DNA of 37,251 bases, from positions 1-37,251 of the forward strand of contig JANBVM010000006.1 of NCBI GenBank assembly GCA_024239015.1, read 5' to 3'. Source of the DNA: Patescibacteria group bacterium (GTDB lineage: Bacteria; Patescibacteriota; Minisyncoccia; Minisyncoccales; JANBVM01). Positions 7,489-14,979 of the stretch are shown in pieces. The notes beneath the pieces were generated by a model. It did not search any database, was not told the origin of the DNA, and saw only the letters and a list, made by a program, of their open reading frames with translations. Position 1 is the first letter of the stretch, and each line of letters starts with the position of its first letter. A program made the translations under genes and the position numbers.

Positions 7489-8037
7489 TTATTCTGTATA
7501 TCTTTTATGGTCTTCGTATTTCTGTCCTCTTATATGTTTATGTTTACATATTGGACAAAAGTAAGGACCTGTTATTTTCTTTGGTGGTTTGTTCCTTATC
7601 TCAAGATTGTTTATGTATTTTTCCAGTTCTTTAACTCTATTCTTTTCTATTAAACCTCTTTCATCCATATCATTCATTATACCTCTGAAGGTTTCAATAC
7701 TACGTTTTTTTTGTTCATAAGTTAATTCTTTACATCCAAGTGTAGCTGAAAAATAAATTCCCATAGCATCACTGTCAGAAAGATCCAATACTTTACACAT
7801 GATTGTTTCGTGACCTAAGATTTGTTTGGCTTTAAGTCTTCTATAACCTTTTACGAGAAGATATTTATTTCCATCATTATTTATTCTAACAATAATAGGA
7901 AGTATCAATCCTACAGTATGAATAGATTCTAACAGTTCTGTGTCTTTTTTATTATAATTCCATCTATTTAGATAACGATCCTGGAACAATTCGTCTAATT
8001 CAATATCTTTAATAGGTATTTCTTTTATTTCTATCAT
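7489..8037 (-). CDS. ParB/Srx-domain protein with C-terminal zinc finger, 182 aa
   Basis: Residues 1-100 show a ParB-like N-terminal domain: IPIKDIELDELF, then the Gly-x-Arg-Arg box (VKGYRRLKAKQIL, 60-74) typical of the CTP- or nucleotide-binding pocket. Residues 161-168 (CPICKHKH) look like a zinc finger. There is no centromere-binding helix-turn-helix comparable to chromosomal ParB, so segregation is not certain. Phages often pair ParB-domain proteins with DNA methyltransferases, as here. I place the start at ATG 8037 because GAGGT lies 8 bp upstream. A longer TTG start at 8052 would begin before that site. Confidence 0.8.
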   Translation of the reverse strand: MIEIKEIPIKDIELDELFQDRYLNRWNYNKKDTELLESIHTVGLILPIIVRINNDGNKYLLVKGYRRLKAKQILGHETIMCKVLDLSDSDAMGIYFSATLGCKELTYEQKKRSIETFRGIMNDMDERGLIEKNRVKELEKYINNLEIRNKPPKKITGPYFCPICKHKHIRGQKYEDHKRYTE

Positions 8038-8038
8038 T

Positions 8039-8782
8039 TCAGTCAACCTCAAAAAATCCTTTTATTGTTTTTTGGTTAAATCTTTTATCTATATCTTGTT
8101 TATAAATTGGTTTATTCTCATATCCTAACCATTTAATACCCAAGATATCTGCTGCTTTTAGGAATGAACCAGAACCCGCAAAAGGATCGGTTAATGATTC
8201 TGGTTTCAGTTGTTTTAAAACCTCTAATGCTACAGTTATTCCTTTAGGAGAAGGATGTATAAAGTGTTTTTCTTTACTGCAGAATCCCCACTCAAGTGTA
8301 AATGGTTCAATAAAATGACTTTCTTTCGAATATAACCGTTTAGCGATATAATCATATTTGAGCTTTTTTCCTTTTTCAAATTTACCATAAAATAAATAAG
8401 TAGACTTTCTGCTTTGATTAGCAATTTTACTTCCAGAAAAACCATTCTTCCATAGAACAGGCGCGTCTCCCGTTGGTTCTGTATTCCTAATCCACCAATA
8501 TTTACTACTTTCAGGAATTACTAATACAATTTTTACACATACTCTTTCAAGTTGATAAAACCAATTCAGTGTCCATTCTTCAAAATTATCGATTTTGTCA
8601 TTAAAAAATACTTTATTTTTGTCATTATCTAATTCTCTGTTATGAAATTTTCTAATATTAGGTTTCATATCAGAATTCCAAACTGGATCAGTATATCCTA
8701 ACTCGATGGATTTATCCGGTAATGATGGTAATCCTATTTTTGAATCCATGCAATCAACATAAAAAACTTCGTTCCAATCCAT
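8039..8782 (-). CDS. DNA methyltransferase, class beta, with atypical DPVW motif
   Basis: The order motif IV (TDPVWN, 31-36) before motif I (LTDPFAGSGSFLKAA, 197-211) marks a beta-class amino-methyltransferase that would transfer a methyl group from AdoMet to adenine N6 or cytosine N4. HPSPKG (176-181) matches the box preceding motif I in this class. The catalytic DPPY/W is changed to DPVW, which may alter activity. No endonuclease is seen nearby. It overlaps the ATG of the ParB gene's ribosome-binding unit and directly follows a second methyltransferase. Confidence 0.8.
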   Translation of the reverse strand: MDWNEVFYVDCMDSKIGLPSLPDKSIELGYTDPVWNSDMKPNIRKFHNRELDNDKNKVFFNDKIDNFEEWTLNWFYQLERVCVKIVLVIPESSKYWWIRNTEPTGDAPVLWKNGFSGSKIANQSRKSTYLFYGKFEKGKKLKYDYIAKRLYSKESHFIEPFTLEWGFCSKEKHFIHPSPKGITVALEVLKQLKPESLTDPFAGSGSFLKAADILGIKWLGYENKPIYKQDIDKRFNQKTIKGFFEVD

Positions 8783-9639
8783 TATTTTAATCCTCTAATT
8801 CGCTTTTTACATAATTCAATAGCATTAGGATTTTTATCACAGGCAATAAAATTCCTCTTTGCCTTTTTAGCAGCGATAATAGTTGTACCTGAACCACAAA
8901 AAAAGTCTGCTACTATATCATCTTCATTGGAAGAAGCTAAAATTATCCTTTGGATTAAGCTTAAAGGTTTCTGAGTAGGATATTTAAAATATTCTTTTGC
9001 GTTCGTTCGAGTTTGAAACGATAGAACATCATTCCAGACACTTCCAATGGGTTTACCTTTACTTTCATCTAAATATTGTCGTCCATTCCTTCTTTTTCGA
9101 TAGATCCTTCCATCCTCATCCTTATACCTAAACATCTTTTCGATGTAATTTACCGAATAAGGAAGAAACAGCTTATTAAATGTAAAATTGTTTGATTTGG
9201 TATAATACAAAATAGTATCATGCTGTCGAATCCATCCATTAACCTTACTTTTGAATCCTGAAACAGATCCAGTGTTCCAAATAATTTCTCGACGAAAATT
9301 CTTTTTCCCAAATATATTGTCTAATAGTAGTTTAAGCTCAAATTTTGCATGTTTATCGCATTGGAGATAAAAACTTCCCGTATTTTTCAATATTCTATGT
9401 ATTTCTAAAATTCTTTCCCTCATATACCCAATATAACCACTTACCGATTCCCATTTATCTGAAAATTCAATATAATCTTCTTCAGTGCAATAAGGGGGAT
9501 CAATGTAAATTAAATCAATTACTCCTGTACTTAATCTTTTTAATAGATCTATATTTTCGCATAAATACACTTGATTTAAATTGTTGTTAAACCTCGAGAC
9601 ATTGCTAATGATCTCTTCATTTAATATTGTATTAATCAA
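8782..9639 (-). CDS. DNA (adenine-N6 or cytosine-N4) methyltransferase, 285 aa
   Basis: It has the complete beta-class motifs: catalytic DPPY (47-50) in LIYIDPPYCTEED, YPTQKP (about 222-227) and AdoMet-binding DFFCGSGTT (245-253). The length and motif order fit Mod-like or M.EcoP/MboII-type enzymes without a large target domain. It is an orphan methyltransferase, since no restriction partner is encoded next to it, so self-protection against host restriction or epigenetic control is likely. TTG start with GAGAGGT upstream. Its stop overlaps the ATG of the next methyltransferase. Confidence 0.9.
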   Translation of the reverse strand: MINTILNEEIISNVSRFNNNLNQVYLCENIDLLKRLSTGVIDLIYIDPPYCTEEDYIEFSDKWESVSGYIGYMRERILEIHRILKNTGSFYLQCDKHAKFELKLLLDNIFGKKNFRREIIWNTGSVSGFKSKVNGWIRQHDTILYYTKSNNFTFNKLFLPYSVNYIEKMFRYKDEDGRIYRKRRNGRQYLDESKGKPIGSVWNDVLSFQTRTNAKEYFKYPTQKPLSLIQRIILASSNEDDIVADFFCGSGTTIIAAKKAKRNFIACDKNPNAIELCKKRIRGLK

Positions 9640-9654
9640 TTGCTATAACCTCTC

Positions 9655-10335
9655 TCACTTTTCTTTTAGATACAGATAAGTTGCATATACAATCTTGGCT
9701 TCATGTTTAGCGTCGTCTAAAGCTCTATGTCGTTCTACATATCTTTCTTTTGGAAAGAAATAATCATACGCTTCTTGGACCGATGGCCATTTGTAGGAAC
9801 CATTATATCTCCGAATCTTAAGAATTGATGTTAATTTATGCATTGGGTCCCAAAATTTCGTTGGAATTTGAAAATTTCTAGCCTTTAAAAAACTGAAATC
9901 AAAGTTTTGGTTATAAGCAGTACAAGGAATTTTCATGTTAAAAAATCCTTGAAGCTCTTCTCTAAATTCGTTCAGAAAAGGTGCGTTCTTCACATCCTCA
10001 ATATCAAGATCACTATTCTGAAAGATCCATGAATCAAAGCTAAATTCCTTGTTTTCTTCCTGGCATGTAATATTTAAAATTGGTTCAATAACTCCCGTAT
10101 CCAATTCTAAAAAGCACAATCCAATTTCGCAAATCATAGCATAATAAGGATCTAATCCTGTAGTCTCAATATCAAGTATGAAGATTATATTCTTCTCTAC
10201 TCTCTCAATGCTTAGATTTTCTTCTTCCCAATTCTTTAGGAAATTTCTAAAATTATTTTCAGAAATTCCAAGGGTATTTTTCGGTTTAGACCTAAAAGAA
10301 TGTTCCCAATCATAATAAGACTGTGCTTTAGCCAT
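9655..10335 (-). CDS. DnaQ-like 3'-5' exonuclease (DEDDh), 226 aa
   Basis: All three exonuclease motifs are present: ExoI FILDIETTGLD (Asp55, Glu57), ExoII YNQNFDFSF (Asp146) and ExoIII HRALDDA (His203, Asp208), which make it a DEDDh enzyme. It would trim 3' ends of DNA or RNA and could act in proofreading, recombination or degradation of host nucleic acid. About 45 N-terminal residues precede the catalytic fold. It begins 2 bp after the stop of the 49-aa gene and is followed by the methyltransferases. Confidence 0.9.
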   Translation of the reverse strand: MAKAQSYYDWEHSFRSKPKNTLGISENNFRNFLKNWEEENLSIERVEKNIIFILDIETTGLDPYYAMICEIGLCFLELDTGVIEPILNITCQEENKEFSFDSWIFQNSDLDIEDVKNAPFLNEFREELQGFFNMKIPCTAYNQNFDFSFLKARNFQIPTKFWDPMHKLTSILKIRRYNGSYKWPSVQEAYDYFFPKERYVERHRALDDAKHEAKIVYATYLYLKEK

Positions 10336-10337
10336 AG

Positions 10338-10487
10338 TTAGTCACCTTTTATTTTTAGTTCAGATTCTAGCTTTTTTATCTTATCATTACTCTGAGTTAG
10401 TTTTTGATACGAATTCTTGAAAGCATTAATGAGTATCTCTGAAACACCCTCTTCCTTATCTCTTTTTTTTGAATCCTTTATTACCAT
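10338..10487 (-). CDS. Small charged coiled-coil protein, 49 aa
   Basis: ATG start with a strong GGAGG seven bases upstream, and the stop is 2 bp before the exonuclease ATG. The protein is Lys/Glu/Asp-rich. Its C-terminal half (AFKNSYQKLTQSNDKIKKL) has heptad-like hydrophobics, suggesting a short coiled coil. The perfect ribosome-binding site and tight spacing are the evidence that it is real. The function is unknown. Confidence 0.65.
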   Translation of the reverse strand: MVIKDSKKRDKEEGVSEILINAFKNSYQKLTQSNDKIKKLESELKIKGD

Positions 10488-10523
10488 AATTTTTCCTCCA
10501 CTTATTTTTTGTTAAATTTTTCG

Positions 10524-10554
10524 CCGGGCAGGTATTTTGCAACCTGAAACCCGG
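10524..10554 (-). promoter_or_regulatory. GC-rich dyad in the leader of the 49-aa/exonuclease genes
   Basis: CCGGGCAGGT pairs with ACCTG and CCCGG, with three unpaired bases (AAA) between the two halves and an 8-base loop, giving a ten-pair stem in an otherwise AT-rich intergenic region. No T-run follows on the minus strand, so a terminator is unlikely. It lies just downstream of an RHH gene pair and could be their operator or a structured mRNA leader. Confidence 0.45.
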
Positions 10555-10589
10555 TCTTGATTAAAAAAAATAAAAATTTAATTTGAATT

Positions 10590-10880
10590 TCAATATTCAA
10601 GTCTCTTGACTATTTTATATGTTTTGAACTCTCGAACCGGTTCATTATTCTCATCCATTTTTGTAATAGGTACACGTACATGGGTCTTATCGTCGAATTC
10701 CTCAACCTTTACGTCTTTAAATTTAATCATCTCATTGACCATTTTTAACTCTTTTATCAAGAATTCGCGAACGGCACAACGAATTAATTCAGAGCGCGAC
10801 GGATATAATCCACCTTCACCAACTAATCTCTTAATACTGTCGAGATAAGATTCTGGGACGTTAACAGTAACAATTTTCAA
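10590..10880 (-). CDS. Ribbon-helix-helix transcriptional regulator, 96 aa
   Basis: The first 45 residues are a textbook RHH: a beta strand KIVTVNVPESYLDSI, a helix, then PSRSELIRCAVREFLIKEL. This is the CopG/NikR-like DNA-binding fold that dimerises and inserts its strand into the major groove. A 45-residue tail (KVEEFDDKTHVRVPI) may mediate oligomerisation. The TTG start follows GAGGTGA at 8 bp. It sits beside a second RHH gene and upstream of a GC-rich dyad that may be its target. Confidence 0.85.
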   Translation of the reverse strand: MKIVTVNVPESYLDSIKRLVGEGGLYPSRSELIRCAVREFLIKELKMVNEMIKFKDVKVEEFDDKTHVRVPITKMDENNEPVREFKTYKIVKRLEY

Positions 10881-10895
10881 ATTTTCACCTCATTT

Positions 10896-11105
10896 TTAAT
10901 TAAAATAACCTAAAACTTTCAGATTTTTGTATTCAGAATGTAAAAACTCCCGTATGGCTATTCTTATAGCCTCAGAGCGACTTGGAACTATTTTTCTCTT
11001 AATAAGCTTTTGAATATTCTCATCGTAGAGTTCGGGGAGATTGATTGTAATATTTTTCATCTTAGATTTTTTTGATTTACCCTTTTCTTCGCTTTTTGAG
11101 CCCAT
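10896..11105 (-). CDS. Ribbon-helix-helix protein, 69 aa
   Basis: After a Ser/Lys/Glu-rich lead of 15 residues comes an RHH core (MKNITINLPELY, then IVPSRSEAIRIAIREFL). It resembles the 96-aa RHH directly downstream in the NLPE and PSRSE-IR-A-REFL positions, so the two are likely paralogues. ATG start at 11105, though the internal Met16 is an alternative. Probably a repressor of the operon or of the origin. Confidence 0.8.
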   Translation of the reverse strand: MGSKSEEKGKSKKSKMKNITINLPELYDENIQKLIKRKIVPSRSEAIRIAIREFLHSEYKNLKVLGYFN

Positions 11106-11311
11106 TATGATATCCTCTTTTTCTGATTCTCCAATATCAATTGTAATACGTCTCGAGTTTTTTCAAGAGACATATTAAGAACGTTATTTGATAATTTATG
11201 CAACAATTGATTCAGATCCTTTCCCTCAATTTCGAATTCTTTTGTGCTTTTATGATCTTTATTATATTGAATCTCAAGTTTACCCTTTAATTTCAAATAT
11301 GGTTTTTCCAT
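11105..11311 (-). CDS. Small hypothetical protein, 68 aa
   Basis: No domain is recognised. An N-terminal beta hairpin-like part (KGKLEIQYNKDHKSTKEFEI) precedes a helical part (LLHKLSNNVLNMSLEKTRDVL). GAGGT eight bases before the ATG and a shared base with the next gene's start support translation. It lies between a zinc-ribbon gene and the RHH genes. Confidence 0.55.
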   Translation of the reverse strand: MEKPYLKLKGKLEIQYNKDHKSTKEFEIEGKDLNQLLHKLSNNVLNMSLEKTRDVLQLILENQKKRIS

Positions 11312-11314
11312 GAT

Positions 11315-11476
11315 TTAATACCTCATAATGGATTTTTCTTCTTTAAATTCTAAATGAAATTCTTTACTTAAATCGCATCCACACATACCACATTCAAGAT
11401 TACCCTCCGTATCTATGACATATGTTTCTTCAATTGGATATTTACATTTCGGACATTTATATGACAGGTGGATCAC
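11315..11476 (-). CDS. Zinc-ribbon mini-protein, 53 aa
   Basis: This short frame overlaps the end of the 146-aa gene by 20 bp. It begins at a GTG (11476) and contains CPKCKYPIEE and CGMCGCD, two CxxC knuckles about 20 residues apart, as in zinc ribbons. The stop is 3 bp before the next ATG. The start is not fixed by a strong ribosome-binding site, so translation may rely on coupling to the upstream gene. Confidence 0.5.
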   Translation of the reverse strand: MIHLSYKCPKCKYPIEETYVIDTEGNLECGMCGCDLSKEFHLEFKEEKSIMRY

Positions 11477-11897
11477 CAGGATCTAAATAATTTATTTCGA
11501 TTTGATTTTCTAATTCTCTCTGAGCTTTATAATGTTCACAGAAATCACTATTATGTTCGTAAGGATAATGGCATTCTAACATATGACCAAATGGACAAGA
11601 TACATGGCACATCATAATATTTTGGATCTCCATGTGAAATTGTGGACAATATACGACAGGATTTTGTTTTTGGCCCTGAAGTTTTTTAAATCTATTTAAA
11701 TTTCGTTCTTTTAGATCTTTACCGGTAGGATAATCATCTTTAATTATTTGGATCTCTCTTTGTACTATGAATCTAAGAACCATATTCATCGATAATCCAT
11801 CTTTTTCTTTCCTCTCTCTTCGCAACTTCATAAGTTTTAATAGCAGCTGTACCGTTTCTGCGTCTAATACATCTTTCATAAACATTTTATCGCTCAT
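11457..11897 (-). CDS. Cys/His-rich hypothetical protein, 146 aa
   Basis: The N-terminal 55 residues are helical (LLLKLMKLRRERKE). The C-terminal half carries cysteines and histidines in YCPQFH, MMCHVSCPFGHMLECHYPYEH and FCEHY, spaced like a metal-binding or Fe-S domain. No family is recognised. The arrangement resembles C-x-C-x-H modules seen in archaeal small DNA-binding proteins. ATG start, 15 bp after the preceding gene. Confidence 0.6.
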   Translation of the reverse strand: MSDKMFMKDVLDAETVQLLLKLMKLRRERKEKDGLSMNMVLRFIVQREIQIIKDDYPTGKDLKERNLNRFKKLQGQKQNPVVYCPQFHMEIQNIMMCHVSCPFGHMLECHYPYEHNSDFCEHYKAQRELENQIEINYLDPGDPPVI

Positions 11898-11912
11898 CGA
11901 ATAATCACTTTC

Positions 11913-12320
11913 TCATCTATCATTTTTTAATTTAATTTCAAATACTTCATGTGCAAGAACATGACCTTGTTTTTCTGCTCTCTTTTTCATAGAATCCAGG
12001 AATTCTTTATTTATGAACGGATTTTGCTTTCTTTTTAAAAGTCTTAGTGCTTTTCCCATCATTGTATTAGTTATCAACTTCCTTGCGAAGTAATGATCCA
12101 ACATATCTAAGATTGCGTCTAAATTGCTTTCATAACGTCTATCTAAAGTAATATTTTGAAATCCCTTACCGATCTCCTCGCTTTTAATAGAGATTTTATT
12201 AACGGGTAATTCTGCATCAAATTCTCTTTCAGTTTTATCTGCTGCACACTCACAACATAATTCTAAGGTTTTCATTTCAATCCAATTTGTTTTTTTCCCG
12301 CATAATTCACATTCATTCAA
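11913..12320 (-). CDS. Zinc-ribbon protein with helical C-terminus, 135 aa
   Basis: CELCGKKTN and CCECAADK at the N-terminus (residues 4-7 and 22-25) form a zinc knuckle pair. Residues 60-135 are helical and basic (MMGKALRLLKRKQNPF). It may be an adaptor or DNA-binding factor. ATG start. The N-terminus overlaps the end of the preceding 98-aa frame by 8 bp. Confidence 0.6.
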   Translation of the reverse strand: MNECELCGKKTNWIEMKTLELCCECAADKTEREFDAELPVNKISIKSEEIGKGFQNITLDRRYESNLDAILDMLDHYFARKLITNTMMGKALRLLKRKQNPFINKEFLDSMKKRAEKQGHVLAHEVFEIKLKNDR

Positions 12321-12609
12321 TTTTTTTATTCACCTGTATTGTTTGTATCAAATTTATTGTAGAAAGCCCGTAGGCTACCCTGAAAGAAGCTTTCAAGGGC
12401 TTTAGCCAAGTTGGAAAAATTAATAATTTTATACTGCAAAAAATGAAAGTATAAAAATTGACCAAAAGACAAAAATCCAGGATGCAATTTAAATTATTAA
12501 CTACATTATTAAAATAAGGTTTTCCAGCCTTGTTTACTGATTCTACACCAATATTAATATTAAGATTGATATTAGTTTTTATTTTTGGAAGATAAATTTC
12601 ATTGGTCAT
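12313..12609 (-). pseudogene. Weak frame of 98 aa disrupted by a hairpin element
   Basis: The first 38 residues (KTNINLNINIGVESVNK) look like a protein N-terminus. The rest runs through the multi-hairpin sequence at 12363-12407 and reads as hydrophobic, low-information peptide (FCLLVNFYTFIF). I read it as a small gene whose 3' part was replaced or interrupted by a palindromic element, or as a non-coding spacer that happens to be open. The ATG and operon position are normal. Confidence 0.4.
12363..12407. repeat. Multi-hairpin palindromic element, IS200/IS605-end-like
   Basis: Within 45 bp there are several overlapping dyads: AGCC-cgta-GGCT (12365-12376), CCCTGAAAG-aag-CTTTC-a-AGGG (12378-12399), GGCT-tt-AGCC (12398-12407), and an outer AAAGCCC/GGGCTTT pair (12363-12369 with 12397-12403). 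Subterminal hairpins with an AAGCCC motif are typical of IS200/IS605-type ends and of derived non-autonomous palindromic elements. No transposase or TnpB is present. It could also be a structured RNA. Confidence 0.45.
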
Positions 12610-12618
12610 TTCTAGTTC

Positions 12619-13176
12619 TCAGCTTCCAGTTCCTCTTTTATAATATCCGCTCCAATCTAAAACATTAAAAGTAAGAAATCTTCTGAATTCTTCAAGTTTT
12701 CTAAGTGTGTAATATTTACATCTTTTGGTTCTAATCCCTATTTCCACAGGACCATTGAAATCACATATATGTTTTATACTACCAACTATTCTTATTTCTC
12801 CTTCAAAATCTATTTCACATGAATCTTGATTTTTACCAAAATCGATATAACCAAAATCATAATAGAATCTATAATAGTAGCATTCTTTACAAGCATGTGG
12901 AAAATCGGGATTCAATATTGGATACTTATGATTATATTTTGCACTTCCCTTTTTTAAGTGTTCTAATTTCTCTTCTTTTGTTTTAGGCATTTTATCTCTA
13001 ATTTGTTTGCATCTTAGCCTATAAAATTCAATTCTTTGTTGCCTTTCTCCCTCCTCTGTCCTTCTCTCTTCTATTTCTGTTGGGGTTAATGGTCTACAGA
13101 ATAATTGAGAATGTAATACACTTCCATCTTTAAACTCTTCAAATTCTTCTGCAATTAATTTGCCTATCTTTTCCAT
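12619..13176 (-). CDS. Hypothetical protein, 185 aa, with Cys-rich middle
   Basis: A charged helical N-terminal half (EERRTEEGERQQRIEFYRLR) is followed by CKECYYYRFYYDFG and later single cysteines (DSCEIDF, HICDF, RCKYY). Together they could form a zinc or Fe-S site. No known family. ATG start, 19 bp after the Topo VI-A-like gene, so they are probably co-translated partners. Confidence 0.6.
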   Translation of the reverse strand: MEKIGKLIAEEFEEFKDGSVLHSQLFCRPLTPTEIEERRTEEGERQQRIEFYRLRCKQIRDKMPKTKEEKLEHLKKGSAKYNHKYPILNPDFPHACKECYYYRFYYDFGYIDFGKNQDSCEIDFEGEIRIVGSIKHICDFNGPVEIGIRTKRCKYYTLRKLEEFRRFLTFNVLDWSGYYKRGTGS

Positions 13177-13195
13177 ATTTTAACTTAACCTCACT

Positions 13196-14965
13196 TCATA
13201 ATCCTTTTAATGTTTCTTTAATACTTTCTTTAAAATTTGTTAGGTTTGTCTCAACTTCATTATATTCTTCGCTCTCTTCAATTTTTAATTCAATTGAATC
13301 ATTTATTTTATTGATAAAATTTCTCAAAAAGCGTTGCTTTTTATCTCTTATTCCCCGCAGTTCTTTAGATTGTTCAGATATATAATTCTTGACTTTTTTA
13401 AGAGATTTGTCATATTCCTCGTTATCCTTGACCATTTCTCCTTTATGGTTTTCAAGAATCTTCATTTTCCTTTTTGTAGAAGCTTTTAAGTGTTTTTCAG
13501 CTGCTTCCATGACATCAGAGACGAAATCTCTCCAAAAATCTTCATCATCATATTCTTCTAAATATTCGTCAATTTTGTTCGAAAGTAAATTTATGATCTC
13601 TTCTCTCATTGATTCAATTAAACTTGGTTTAGCATCTACAATATTAGGTTCTGATATATCATCCCAAGTATATTCACCCCATTTTGGAGTACCAAATCGA
13701 TTCAAGTCAAATATTCGCTCATCATTTTCTAAAAGATACTCTATGTATTCCGCATAATCTCTTGCGGGATTTTGGGTCATATCTTCCTCAATTCGATAAC
13801 CAGTAAGAGATTGTAATTCTAATCTTCTTTTTGAACAAGCATTAATCCAACTCTCTAAATCTGCTTTTTCTTTCACATCGATTAGGTTTTTATCAAAAAT
13901 CTCTTGGATCATTGACATCGCACCTTTAATTTGGAATAGTTTTGCTTCTCCTGATTTTCCTTTGTATTCCTGCAATAGAGAATTAGTGTCGATCCCGACT
14001 CTCTCCAATAGGTGTGGATTTAATCCCACACTTTCACAGTGGAAATATCTTTTCATATCTAAATAGATTTTAATCCCATCAACATCAAAATCATGCAAAA
14101 CAAATACGAAAAACTTATCTGAAATCTCCTTTTTATATTCCATCAGAATACGGATTACTGCTGTGGAAGCATACCCTTGAGTACCCATTCCCAACCAACC
14201 ATACCTATATCCATCTTCTCGTAATTTCCGCATTGTTGATTTTAACACTTCTTCTTTTTCGCATATGATAAATCCAAATGGAGTTTCATTAATAATTTCA
14301 TAAAAATCATTTTTTTCATTATTAAACCATCTCTTTGTTATTGTTTCGGAATCCACCAAATAGGATTTACCCTCGATGGTAAACGCTACAGTCCGCGCTT
14401 TCGATTTAATTTTCAACTCATCCTGAACATAACCCCAATATGGGGCCTTAAAATATTTTTTTACTTTTTGGCAAAAACTTTTAACTGCACCATCGAAACT
14501 TATTTGTTGTTGTAGAGGATCTCCATTTAAGTCCATCTTGCCTTTCAATCTTTTATGAACTTGATACCATAAATCACGATTATCCGCGGGTGGCATTTTT
14601 AATTCTAATTGCTTTCTAACAAATCGCTCATTAAGGATGTTAAGAAGTTCTCGTCCCACGTTCTTTCGAGAACCATCTTTAACTAAATAAACTTCATTTT
14701 CATAGAATTGTTCAGGAATATTTTTGAGCCATCTCTCAGGTAAATCCTTAACCAGCACCCTTAAGAGATTTTTGTTAATTTCTGGTTTTTTTGCTAAATC
14801 ATTTTCTTTCTTTTTTCTTAATCTTCTCTCCCTAATCTTCTCTATTTTTTGTTCTAAGTCATAGCAGATCTTACATCTATGATGCTTAAATCCACTTTTT
14901 ACATAGGTACATTCTTCTTTAGCAACATCTCCACAAATATCACAATCTCGGTATTTTACACCCAT
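13196..14965 (-). CDS. Topo VI-A/Spo11-like protein with zinc ribbon and coiled-coil tail, 589 aa
   Basis: Residues 8-34 are a zinc ribbon (CDIC, then CKIC). Around residue 130, NRDLWYQVHKRL resembles the Topo VI-A/Spo11 winged-helix motif holding the DNA-cleaving tyrosine (Tyr134). Residues 231-298 read FIICEKEEVL, GYRYGWLGMGTQG and VLHDFDVDGIKIY, the TOPRIM glutamate and DxD of that family (Glu236, Asp292, Asp294). Residues 350-589 are a long charged helical extension absent from cellular Topo VI-A. No B subunit is encoded here, as in orphan mobile-element forms. It may cut and rejoin element DNA during replication, resolution or recombination. Confidence 0.78.
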   Translation of the reverse strand: MGVKYRDCDICGDVAKEECTYVKSGFKHHRCKICYDLEQKIEKIRERRLRKKKENDLAKKPEINKNLLRVLVKDLPERWLKNIPEQFYENEVYLVKDGSRKNVGRELLNILNERFVRKQLELKMPPADNRDLWYQVHKRLKGKMDLNGDPLQQQISFDGAVKSFCQKVKKYFKAPYWGYVQDELKIKSKARTVAFTIEGKSYLVDSETITKRWFNNEKNDFYEIINETPFGFIICEKEEVLKSTMRKLREDGYRYGWLGMGTQGYASTAVIRILMEYKKEISDKFFVFVLHDFDVDGIKIYLDMKRYFHCESVGLNPHLLERVGIDTNSLLQEYKGKSGEAKLFQIKGAMSMIQEIFDKNLIDVKEKADLESWINACSKRRLELQSLTGYRIEEDMTQNPARDYAEYIEYLLENDERIFDLNRFGTPKWGEYTWDDISEPNIVDAKPSLIESMREEIINLLSNKIDEYLEEYDDEDFWRDFVSDVMEAAEKHLKASTKRKMKILENHKGEMVKDNEEYDKSLKKVKNYISEQSKELRGIRDKKQRFLRNFINKINDSIELKIEESEEYNEVETNLTNFKESIKETLKGL

Positions 14966-14979
14966 TTTTATTCACCCTA

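Noticed and set aside
10524-10554. Rho-independent-type terminator
   Set aside because: The stem is good, but no T-run follows on the minus strand; the sequence after it is A-rich and leads into a ribosome-binding site.
13389-13757. A 122-aa plus-strand frame
   Set aside because: Antisense to the helical tail of the Topo VI-A-like gene; the Ser-rich composition is the expected mirror of Glu/Lys-rich coding DNA.
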